Shown piece after piece: positions 1 through 6,759 of a stretch of 13,075 nt of DNA. Location: NCBI GenBank assembly GCA_003158365.1, contig PMIW01000039.1:37328-50402 (forward strand), written 5' to 3'. Numbering within the stretch: the stretch's first letter is position 1; each line of letters begins with the position of its first letter. The notes beneath the pieces were generated by a model. The model made no database searches, had not been told where the DNA came from, and saw only the letters and a program-made list of their open reading frames with translations. Origin of the DNA: Ignavibacteriota bacterium (lineage in GTDB: Bacteria > Bacteroidota > Ignavibacteria > Tepidaquicellales > Tepidaquicellaceae). Both the position numbers and the translations under genes were made by a program.

Positions 1-938
1 AGATAACCGGAATTTTTCAGCCAGACTTTTTTATTCAGCGATTCTTCAATCTGCTTTTCAATACTTCTTACATCGAAGAGCGGAGCTTTATCGGAATAAT
101 ATTCCACCTTGTCCGAAAATTCAGGCGAGGTATCATCGACATAATTTTTAATCTGCTTGTAAAGTTTCCTCGAATCGATTGTAATTTTACTGATGTCATC
201 CCTGAATAAATCTCTCATCACGGATGAAGTTGTAGAGGCATCTTTATAAAGCATTGCAGGAGCTTTGGAAGTGCTCAGTTTATTTTGAATATCATTCCAG
301 GTGCTGATAAGTTTATTGAGGTCATCGAGAATTAAATTTTCGTCCTGTCCTGCGGCGACGGTTCTTATTATTGCTCCGAATCCTGCGGGCAGTAAGGGTC
401 TGATGATATTTCTCAGTCTTCTTTTTTCCCTGTAGTTATAAATCTTTTTCGAGACGCCAATGCGCCTGTTGTAAGGGATTAAGACGAGGTATCTGCCGGG
501 TATGGAATATTTTGTGGTGACTCTTACACCTTTATTTCCAACCGGTTCTTTTGTTATCTGAACGATTATATCCTTTCCTCTTTCTATATTGGAGGGCAGG
601 GGTTTTTCCTTATTGTAATTCCTGTATCCGGTTTGCTGGGGAGTTGCTTCTTCTTCATCGTCGTCGTCTACATCGGAATCATCCCCGAGTACGGATGTAT
701 AATCGTTTATGGATGTATCCATATCCGAGAAGTGTAGGAAAGCATCCTGAGGAAAACCCATATCTATGAAAGCGGCTCTTATACCGTGCATGACTTTGGC
801 AACTTTACCGAGGTAAATATCACCTACGTTGCGGTTAAGGTCGGGGCTTTCATAAAAAAGTTCAGTTAATTTTCCGTCTTCGGTAATAGCTATCCTTACT
901 TCATCTGAAGTGGAGTTTATCAGAATTTCTTTTTTCAT
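1..938 (-). CDS. rng: Ribonuclease E/G family protein, 5' part (gene continues past the left edge)
   Basis: This is the N-terminal 312 residues of an RNase E/G endoribonuclease, which cuts single-stranded RNA in rRNA maturation and mRNA decay in the cytoplasm. I translated the frame from the ATG at 936-938. Residues about 36-130 form the S1 RNA-binding domain (GDIYLGKVAKVMHGIRAAFIDMG at 39-61, then AFLHFSD at 66-72), closed by ITKEPVGNKGVRVT. The family segments GRYLVLIPYNRRIGVS, IIRTVAAG and VMRDLFRDDITKI follow. The frame leaves the window at KKVWLKNSGY, just before the catalytic aspartates, so activity cannot be judged here. An acidic insertion (DDSDVDDDDEEE, about 86-97) and a Q/N-rich stretch interrupt the S1 domain. 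The gene starts 28 bp after the rho stop with no clear Shine-Dalgarno, so co-transcription with rho is likely. RNase G and RNase E cannot be separated from this fragment. Confidence 0.93.
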   Translation of the reverse strand, partial: MKKEILINSTSDEVRIAITEDGKLTELFYESPDLNRNVGDIYLGKVAKVMHGIRAAFIDMGFPQDAFLHFSDMDTSINDYTSVLGDDSDVDDDDEEEATPQQTGYRNYNKEKPLPSNIERGKDIIVQITKEPVGNKGVRVTTKYSIPGRYLVLIPYNRRIGVSKKIYNYREKRRLRNIIRPLLPAGFGAIIRTVAAGQDENLILDDLNKLISTWNDIQNKLSTSKAPAMLYKDASTTSSVMRDLFRDDISKITIDSRKLYKQIKNYVDDTSPEFSDKVEYYSDKAPLFDVRSIEKQIEESLNKKVWLKNSGY

Positions 939-966
939 TACTTCAATTTAAGTTCAATAATACTAA

Positions 967-2271
967 CTATGAATTCATTGAAGCAAGGAACTCTTTATTG
1001 GATTTAGTACCGCGCATTTTTTCGAGGAGAAACTCCATCGCTTCGACGGGATTTAAATCCGAAGTAATTTTTCTCAACAGGTACATCCTGTTAAGCATCT
1101 CGTTATCGAGCAGAAGCTCTTCTTTTCTGGTACCTGAACGGTTAAGGTCAATTGCAGGGAATATTCTTCTGTCGGAAAGTCTCCTGTCGAGGACAATTTC
1201 CATATTACCCGTGCCTTTGAATTCTTCGAATATAACTTCGTCCATCCTGCTGCCTGTTTCAATCAAAGCCGTAGCTATGATTGTCAGGCTGCCGCCTTCA
1301 TCGATATTTCTGGCTGCTCCGAAAAATCTTTTCGGTTTATGCAAAGCATTTGCATCGACACCGCCCGATAAAATCTTGCCGCTGTGAGGTATTACCGTAT
1401 TATGTGCCCTTGCAAGACGAGTTATGCTGTCGAGCAGAATTACGACGTCTTTTTTTGCTTCGGTAAGTCTTTTTGCTTTTTGCAAAACTATTTCCGAAAC
1501 CTGCACGTGGCGATCGGGTGGTTCATCGAATGTCGAGCTGATTACTTCAGCTTTTACGTTTCTTTGCATATCCGTGACTTCTTCGGGTCTTTCGTCTATG
1601 AGAAGAACTATCAGATGTACTTCCGGATGATTTCTGGTAATGCTATTTGCTATCGTCTGCAGCAATATAGTTTTACCGCTTTTAGGAGGGGAAACAATTA
1701 AACCTCTTTGGCCTTTGCCAATAGGCGTAAACAAATCCATTATTCGCATTGAATATTCGGCTGGTACGGTTTCCAGCGTAAAACGCTCTTCGGGATACAT
1801 TGGTGTCAGGTTATCGAAGATGATTCTTTCCCTTATTCTATCAGGGTCGCCAAAATTTACTTCTTCTACTTTAAGAAGTGCAAAGAATCTTTCTCCTTCT
1901 TTCGGTGGTCTAACCTGTCCGCTAACGGTATCACCCGTTTTAAGTGAAAACTTTTTAATCTGTGAAGGTGAGACGTAAATATCATCCGGGGAGGGCAGAT
2001 AGTTATAGTCTGACGAACGAAGAAAGCCATATCCGTCTGGCAGTACTTCAAGGACTCCGGCAGCAAATGCATAACCGTCTTTTTGAGTCTGAGCTTCAAT
2101 TATTTTGAATATAAGTTCCTGCTTCTTCAAATCGCTATAGCCTGTTAATTTCAGTTCTTTAGCAATTTGAATAAGCTCGGCTACTTTCTTGGTCTTTAAA
2201 TATTCAAAATTTTTGTCTTTGTCCAAATTATCTTTAATATTCGGTTCTTTTTTACCGTTTTTATCAGTCAT
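967..2271 (-). CDS. rho: Transcription termination factor Rho
   Basis: Rho is a hexameric RNA-dependent ATPase that ends transcription of untranslated RNA. Counting from the ATG at 2271 it has 434 residues. A short Rho-N helical domain (about 25-65) is followed by the cold-shock RNA-binding domain with DGYGFLR (79-85) and DDIYVSPSQI. The ATPase core has Walker A SPPKSGKT (194-201), LLIDERPEEVTDMQR, Walker B VVILLDS (276-282), the Q-loop KILSGGVDANAL (299-310) and TGSRMDEVIFEEFKGTGN. There is no large N-terminal insertion. An in-frame ATG lies two codons upstream (2277), but the purine motif GAAAGG sits only 2 nt from it and 8 nt from the ATG at 2271, so I prefer the downstream start. The gene lies upstream of the RNase E/G gene in the same direction, after a long AT-rich leader that could carry autoregulation. 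Confidence 0.97.
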   Translation of the reverse strand: MTDKNGKKEPNIKDNLDKDKNFEYLKTKKVAELIQIAKELKLTGYSDLKKQELIFKIIEAQTQKDGYAFAAGVLEVLPDGYGFLRSSDYNYLPSPDDIYVSPSQIKKFSLKTGDTVSGQVRPPKEGERFFALLKVEEVNFGDPDRIRERIIFDNLTPMYPEERFTLETVPAEYSMRIMDLFTPIGKGQRGLIVSPPKSGKTILLQTIANSITRNHPEVHLIVLLIDERPEEVTDMQRNVKAEVISSTFDEPPDRHVQVSEIVLQKAKRLTEAKKDVVILLDSITRLARAHNTVIPHSGKILSGGVDANALHKPKRFFGAARNIDEGGSLTIIATALIETGSRMDEVIFEEFKGTGNMEIVLDRRLSDRRIFPAIDLNRSGTRKEELLLDNEMLNRMYLLRKITSDLNPVEAMEFLLEKMRGTKSNKEFLASMNS

Positions 2272-2330
2272 TTCCATTACCTTTCGTTAGAATTATTATG
2301 TGGTATTTTATTTTTGGATTAATTAAATAT

Positions 2331-2359
2331 ATTATATAGTTTAATCTACATTTTATAAA
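2331..2359 (-). promoter_or_regulatory. Candidate rho promoter
   Basis: Read on the minus strand, a perfect TATAAT (plus positions 2331-2336) has a weak -35-like TTTATA 17 nt upstream (2354-2359). It would give a leader of roughly 50 nt before rho. The surrounding DNA is so AT-rich that a chance match is quite possible. Confidence 0.3.
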
Positions 2360-2481
2360 ACGATAGATGTATACCGGTGTGATATATTATGTCTATTGAT
2401 GTTATTATAAACTATTATAAATTATGAAAAGTTTCAAGTGAAAAATAATAAAATCCAAAATTAATGAATGAACAGTGATTT

Positions 2482-2507
2482 AAGCGGAAATAATTGTGTT
2501 TCCGCTT
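2482..2507 (-). terminator. Terminator-like hairpin after the DUF4189-like gene, without a U-tract
   Basis: A perfect 9-bp stem (AAGCGGAAA with TTTCCGCTT) encloses an 8-nt loop, about 80 nt past the stop of the DUF4189-like gene and upstream of rho. No T-run follows on either strand, so it may be an RNA 3'-end stabiliser or a weak terminator. It shares the stem core AAGCGGA/TCCGCTT with the clear terminator after rplT. Confidence 0.4.
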
Positions 2508-2587
2508 GAAAATCGAAGAAATGATAAAATTTATTAAATTTCACTTTTAGTGGAATTTTATAATCAAATTATGTACAAAAAACCAAT

Positions 2588-2968
2588 TTAATTATCATTC
2601 CAGGTATTTTCTATCTTAACGTCATAACCCCCGTAATCCTTGCATTGCTTCAGGGCTTCATTTTTTGCACCGGTTAATGTTGAAAATCCGACTGCAACCC
2701 CGATTACCCTGTTGCCGTTTGCATCATTACCGAGAGCAATTGCTCCGTAACCTTTCTGGTATGTCGAGGTTATTAAAACCGGGTTTGTTCCGCCGTAGCT
2801 TATGCAGGTATTATAAGCTTCGGTTTTTGCTTCGGATTCTGTACTGTATCCATATGCAAATCCGTATGCACCTGTTTCAGTACAAAAGTAAACTGCACTC
2901 TGTGAATATCCTTTTGAAACAACGAGCAAAAGAAGAATAAATGCAAAACTGAAAACAAATTTTTTCAT
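2588..2968 (-). CDS. Small secreted DUF4189-like protein
   Basis: The protein has 126 residues. It starts with a signal peptide (KK, then the hydrophobic run FVFSFAFILLLLVV, ending near GYSQS), so it is probably exported to the periplasm or beyond. The mature part contains two similar units: YGFAYGYSTESEAKTEAYNTC followed by YGG, and IGVAVGFSTLTGAKNEALKQC followed by YGG. The pattern of small aromatic strand, alanine-rich helix, Cys and Tyr-Gly-Gly matches what I know of DUF4189. The preceding stretch YQKGYGAIALGND also fits that family. Three cysteines (about 29, 55 and 109) may allow one disulfide. No Shine-Dalgarno was seen before the ATG. The function of the family is unknown to me; neighbours give no direct clue, since rho is separated by a long spacer. 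Confidence 0.75.
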   Translation of the reverse strand: MKKFVFSFAFILLLLVVSKGYSQSAVYFCTETGAYGFAYGYSTESEAKTEAYNTCISYGGTNPVLITSTYQKGYGAIALGNDANGNRVIGVAVGFSTLTGAKNEALKQCKDYGGYDVKIENTWNDN

Positions 2969-3038
2969 ATTTTTAGTGGTTTAATTTTTTTGAAAGAATA
3001 AAAAAATGAAGATGAATCTCCAGTAATCCAAATTTCTA

Positions 3039-3044
3039 TATAAT
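3039..3044 (+). promoter_or_regulatory. Possible -10 element for the plus-strand envelope operon
   Basis: A perfect TATAAT lies in the divergent spacer, but no recognisable -35 stands 16-18 nt upstream. Use of this element would leave a leader of about 220 nt before the ATG at 3271, covering the repeat-like DNA at 3111-3220. Confidence 0.22.
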
Positions 3045-3110
3045 AGAATTTAATTTCAAGGAAAAAGTTTCTTCAAATGTAAAATGATAAATGTTAAATG
3101 TTAGATTAAA

Positions 3111-3166
3111 AACAGAAGTTAAAGAAACAAGAAGTTACAGAAGTCAGAATATAGAAGTTAGAATAT
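3111..3166. repeat. Short tandem repeat AGAAGTYA / 14-bp unit
   Basis: The motif AGAAGTTA or AGAAGTCA occurs at 3114, 3130, 3139 and 3153. The last two copies lie in a 14-bp tandem repeat, AGAAGTCAGAATAT (3139-3152) and AGAAGTTAGAATAT (3153-3166), with one difference. The strand is strongly purine-rich. It sits upstream of the preferred start of the next gene and looks non-coding. Confidence 0.55.
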
Positions 3167-3177
3167 TTAATTTATTT

Positions 3178-3220
3178 GTTATTTGTCGAAGACCCGCCGC
3201 GGCAGGTTATCTGTTATTTG
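3178..3220. repeat. GC-rich palindrome flanked by GTTATTTG direct repeats
   Basis: A GC-rich near-palindrome, CCCGCCGCGGCAGG (3193-3206, one unmatched pair), stands out in very AT-rich DNA. It is flanked by GTTATTTG (3178-3185) on the left and GTTATCTG plus GTTATTTG (3206-3220) on the right. This resembles a small dispersed intergenic element, but only one copy is present in the window. Confidence 0.4.
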
Positions 3221-3270
3221 CTAATTGTTTTTGTAGTTTTTCTTATTGCCTTAAATCAGTATTTTTACAA

Positions 3271-5223
3271 ATGGCACAGAAAAAAATCAACAAAAAGCAG
3301 ATTCAAAAAGAAGTAATAAACCTCGAGCTTCCTTTTGAGCCCTCAAAGAACATTAAGACACTGATTTTTATTGCAATTGCAATAATATCATTTGCACTTT
3401 CGTTTTATTATCTGAACTTTGCACTGGCTCAGAACGGCGGATTCGGATTTCCGCTCGATGACCCGTGGATTCACCTGACATTTGCAAAAAACCTCGTGGA
3501 TTACCATAGTTTTTCGTATTTCAAAAATGAAATGGCAACAGCAGGCTCGTCTTCGCCAATCTATACGATTTTACTTGCCGCAGGATTTATTATATCGAAT
3601 AACGAGATGGTGATAAGCTATGTATTCGGTATAGCATTTTTGATTTTATCGGGATTTGCCTTTTATAGATTAAGCAGTTATGAATTCGGCAAAGAAAATT
3701 TTTATGCTCTGATATTTACAGGAATATTTATTTTAGATAAATGGATGAATTTCATTTCTGTTTCCGGGATGGAAACGACAATGTTCATCTTTATTATTAT
3801 AGGTGCCGCATATTTTTACAGGCAAAGAAAAGTTGTTCCGTTTGCGGTGTTTCTTGGACTGATTATGTGGGGAAGGCCTGACGGCTTAACTTTTATCGGT
3901 GCGCTTGCACTTGATTATCTTCTCGCAAGATATTTTGCAAAGACTGATAAGAGCATCACGCTTTTTAATAAAAATGAACTGATAAAAATCGGAATCATAT
4001 CGGGTGCTATTTTAATTTTATATTTTATAATGAACCTTGTGCTATCGGGTTCTATTATGCCGAATACCTATACGGCTAAGATTATGTACTATTCCGCAAA
4101 GAGCAAGGAATTCTTTCTGAAGGTTGAAGTATGGCAGTATTTTACAGCGGGACCATACGGAATTATTATGGTTGGTTTTATCTTTTCAGTCCTGAAAATG
4201 TTTTATGATTTATTCAGGAAAAAATATAACCGGAATATTTTATACATAGCCTTTGCATTTGCTCTGGTTTTTGTTTACTGGTACCAGATGCCCTATGCGC
4301 ACAGGTTCGGCAGGTATATGATGCCGATAATTCCGTTTTTTATTCTGGTATCTGCAATAGGATTCAGGGACATTGCGAAATTACTTGGCGGGTATTTTAA
4401 AAACAGGAACTTTACCGTAGGTTTGTATTTAATTGTATCTGCAATTATACTTCTTTATACTTTTCAGCAGTACAATGAAAATAAAACAGAGTATGCAACC
4501 GAATGCAAGTATATAAGCGACAGGCAGGTTGCGGCTGCAATGTGGATTAAAAATAACACTAAGGAAGGTGATATCATTGCAACGCATGATGTAGGAGCAA
4601 TAGGATTTTATTGCGGAAGAAAGATTGTTGATGTTGCGGGACTTGTAACACCCGAACTGATTACAAAAATCAACGATGATAATTATTCTGAATTCTTATC
4701 TGATTATTTAAAAAAAGCAAATGTAACTTATATTGTATTTTTAAATGAATGGAATAGAATAGTAAATCAGAATCCGCTTTTTACAACTATAAATACGCTT
4801 CCGCCTGAAGTAATGGAAATATATAAGTTCATTCCTGACAAAACAAAAATATTAAACAAAAAAATAAACAGTGGTATCAATACAATCAATTATGATTTGC
4901 TTCCAGCAAGAAAGTATAATGAATCTTTGCAGGTGCTTTCCCAGTGTATTTCAATGGATTCCCACGTTTCACTGCTATATCTTCTAAATGCAAGAATATA
5001 TTCTTTCGCGAAGGACTGGAATAATTTTGAAAAGAATATGAAAAAAGCACTCGAAATATTTCCCGAATATAAAGAAGCATTACTGCAGTATGGAAATTAC
5101 TGCAAGTCTGTAAATAAAATCGAGGATGCAAAGCTTTATCTTTCAAGATATTTGAAGGTTGTACCCGATGACAAGAAAACTGAGGAGTTATATAAATCGC
5201 TGGATACGGTAAAAACAAAATAA
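3271..5223 (+). CDS. GT-C type membrane glycosyltransferase-like protein with C-terminal TPR-like tail
   Basis: The protein has 650 residues from the ATG at 3271. After a lysine-rich cytoplasmic start, the first membrane helix lies at about 30-52 and roughly ten more hydrophobic segments follow up to about 397. The first outer loop has LDDPWIHLTFA (62-72) and AGSSSPIY (91-98), the acidic pair and serine-proline pattern of GT-C enzymes that use lipid-linked sugars. SGMETT (165-170), GRPDGL (201-206) and RFGRYMMPIIPF (345-356) are further landmarks. An outer domain (about 415-530) has IIATHDVGAIGFYCGRKIVD, often seen in this group. Residues about 566-645 look like two TPR units. The open frame extends upstream to 3091, but that part is rich in Arg and Cys, covers repeat DNA, and lacks a start signal; I reject it. 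mltG begins 6 bp after the stop. Donor and acceptor are unknown. Confidence 0.78.
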   Translation: MAQKKINKKQIQKEVINLELPFEPSKNIKTLIFIAIAIISFALSFYYLNFALAQNGGFGFPLDDPWIHLTFAKNLVDYHSFSYFKNEMATAGSSSPIYTILLAAGFIISNNEMVISYVFGIAFLILSGFAFYRLSSYEFGKENFYALIFTGIFILDKWMNFISVSGMETTMFIFIIIGAAYFYRQRKVVPFAVFLGLIMWGRPDGLTFIGALALDYLLARYFAKTDKSITLFNKNELIKIGIISGAILILYFIMNLVLSGSIMPNTYTAKIMYYSAKSKEFFLKVEVWQYFTAGPYGIIMVGFIFSVLKMFYDLFRKKYNRNILYIAFAFALVFVYWYQMPYAHRFGRYMMPIIPFFILVSAIGFRDIAKLLGGYFKNRNFTVGLYLIVSAIILLYTFQQYNENKTEYATECKYISDRQVAAAMWIKNNTKEGDIIATHDVGAIGFYCGRKIVDVAGLVTPELITKINDDNYSEFLSDYLKKANVTYIVFLNEWNRIVNQNPLFTTINTLPPEVMEIYKFIPDKTKILNKKINSGINTINYDLLPARKYNESLQVLSQCISMDSHVSLLYLLNARIYSFAKDWNNFEKNMKKALEIFPEYKEALLQYGNYCKSVNKIEDAKLYLSRYLKVVPDDKKTEELYKSLDTVKTK

Positions 5224-5229
5224 AACCTG

Positions 5230-6759
5230 ATGAAAAAGGATTTAATGAACAGGATTATTGAGACAGTAAAAAAATATTTGCGCGGGATTGTGAATTGGTG
5301 TTCAGGTATTTTTAATAATAAAATAATTCCTTTTTTAAAAACAACAGCAATTTGGCTTTCCGGGATATACAGGGATATTATTCTTCCCTTTATAAAGAAT
5401 GCAATAAATTGGATTTCCGGTTTTTACACGAATAAATTTCTTCCCTCTCTAAAAAATGCAGCAGGACTTACAAAGGAGTTTTTCAGGTTAGTTACGTTAA
5501 CTGCCAAAGAAGACAATAAAGACTTATTAGGCAGGATTGAAGCGGCTTTCAGCGGTTTAGTGTTTTACACGAAAACTGCAAAAGAGAAAATTACAGCTTT
5601 TATAAGAGAACTCAAAAAGCAAAAGACTCCTGCTCAAAAGATAAAACCCGCGGTATCCAAGAAAAAGACAAGCTCTTCTTTAGAATATTTAAGCGACTTT
5701 GTAAGGCACATAAAATACTTATCATACAGAAGGCTTATACTATACACTCTTGCTTTTATTTTACTTGATATTTTTTTACTCTGGTTCAGTGCATACAGAG
5801 TTCTTTATGCAAAGCATTACTGGGATGGCGGACAGGAAAAAAAGTTTTTTATAAGACCGGGCAAGAGTCTCGATGAAATAATTAATGAATTAAAGCAGGA
5901 AGATGTGCTGGAGAGCCGTTTTATATTCAAGGTATACGTGAAATTATCAGGCAAGGAAGAAAAAATTATTTCAAAAAGGTATATATTTACAAGCGGTTTA
6001 AGTAACAGCGAGCTTCTGAACCTTCTCACCGACAGGAACATGGTGCAGATGGAGAAGTTCACCGTGATAGAAGGATACAGAATAAAACAAATCGGAAAAA
6101 TAGCGGAAACAAAACTGCTGCTTTCGCAGGAAAGATTCATTCAGGAAGCCGGGAACGATTCGCTGATAAATATTCTTGGATTAAAGGGCAAGATTCGGAA
6201 TCTCGAAGGATTTTTATTCCCCGAAACATACTACCTTCCGCTCGATGTGGATGAAAGGGGATTGGTCTTGATTTTATTCAACGAATTCAGGAAGAAAGTT
6301 CTGAACGATGAGGAATTAATGACTGATTTGAAGAAGTCAAAAAAGAGTTTAGTGGAAATAATTACAATGGCTTCCATTGTACAGGGAGAGACCAATTTAA
6401 AAGATGAAATGGGAAAAGTGTCCGGAGTGTATTATAACAGGCTGAAAAAAAATATGCGGCTGGAAGCTGACCCGACTATACAGTACATCCTGCCTGACGG
6501 GCCAAAGGTAAAGCTGAAATTCAGTGATTTGAAAATAAATTCTCCGTATAACACGTATCAGCATTTTGGTCTGCCGCCCGGCCCCATTAATAATCCCGGA
6601 TTGTATGCGATTAAAGCGGCAATAAATCCCGATAAAAATAATTTCCTGTTTTTTGTTGCAACGGGAAACGGCGGACATAAATTCACGGAAAATTACAAGG
6701 ACCATTTAAAAGCAGTGGAAGAATACAAGAAAAACACCGAAAAGAAAAGTGAACAATAA
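5230..6759 (+). CDS. mltG: Endolytic murein transglycosylase MltG with N-terminal repeat extension
   Basis: MltG (YceG-like) cuts nascent peptidoglycan strands at the membrane and is thought to set glycan length. A membrane helix lies at about 169-188 (LILYTLAFILLDIFLLWFSA), a LysM-like region at about 203-270, and the catalytic domain at about 275-500. The domain carries EGYRIKQIG, LEGFLFPETY (325-334), ASIVQGET (381-388, conserved Glu387), YYNRLKKNMRLEADPTIQY and FGLPPGPINNPG (446-457). At 509 residues it is about 150 longer than usual, because about 165 residues precede the membrane helix. These include three tandem 19-residue units starting at Trp23, Trp42 and Trp61 (pattern W-x-S-G-[IF]-[YF], then P at +12 and K at +15). 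No Shine-Dalgarno is visible; Met6 (5245) is an alternative start. The gene overlaps the next by 11 nt. The MltG call is secure; the extension is of unknown function. Confidence 0.93.
   Translation: MKKDLMNRIIETVKKYLRGIVNWCSGIFNNKIIPFLKTTAIWLSGIYRDIILPFIKNAINWISGFYTNKFLPSLKNAAGLTKEFFRLVTLTAKEDNKDLLGRIEAAFSGLVFYTKTAKEKITAFIRELKKQKTPAQKIKPAVSKKKTSSSLEYLSDFVRHIKYLSYRRLILYTLAFILLDIFLLWFSAYRVLYAKHYWDGGQEKKFFIRPGKSLDEIINELKQEDVLESRFIFKVYVKLSGKEEKIISKRYIFTSGLSNSELLNLLTDRNMVQMEKFTVIEGYRIKQIGKIAETKLLLSQERFIQEAGNDSLINILGLKGKIRNLEGFLFPETYYLPLDVDERGLVLILFNEFRKKVLNDEELMTDLKKSKKSLVEIITMASIVQGETNLKDEMGKVSGVYYNRLKKNMRLEADPTIQYILPDGPKVKLKFSDLKINSPYNTYQHFGLPPGPINNPGLYAIKAAINPDKNNFLFFVATGNGGHKFTENYKDHLKAVEEYKKNTEKKSEQ

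Larger units (their letters stand above)
2278..2587. other. 310-bp AT-rich spacer between the DUF4189-like gene and rho
   Basis: No convincing reading frame or RNA gene was seen. The spacer holds the candidate rho promoter, one strong hairpin (2482-2507) and a weaker one at 2536-2558 (arms AAATTTCACT and AGTGGAATTT). The weaker hairpin pairs fully, with one G-U, only on the plus-strand RNA; on the minus strand that pair becomes a C-A mismatch, so it is a poor terminator for the minus-strand gene. The rest is low-complexity A/T sequence. Confidence 0.5.

Noticed and set aside
551..769. Short plus-strand frame opposite the RNase E/G gene
   Set aside because: The minus-strand frame across it encodes clear RNase E/G motifs; the plus-strand peptide is Arg/Tyr/Leu-rich and unremarkable.
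998..1978. Several open frames on the plus strand opposite rho
   Set aside because: They are the antisense of a well-conserved gene, overlap each other, and have no family-like sequence.
3091..3270. 60-residue N-terminal extension of the GT-C-like protein
   Set aside because: The peptide is rich in Arg, Cys and Phe, covers short repeats and a GC-rich palindrome, and has no ribosome binding site. The ATG at 3271 gives a lysine-rich start just before the first membrane helix, normal for the family.
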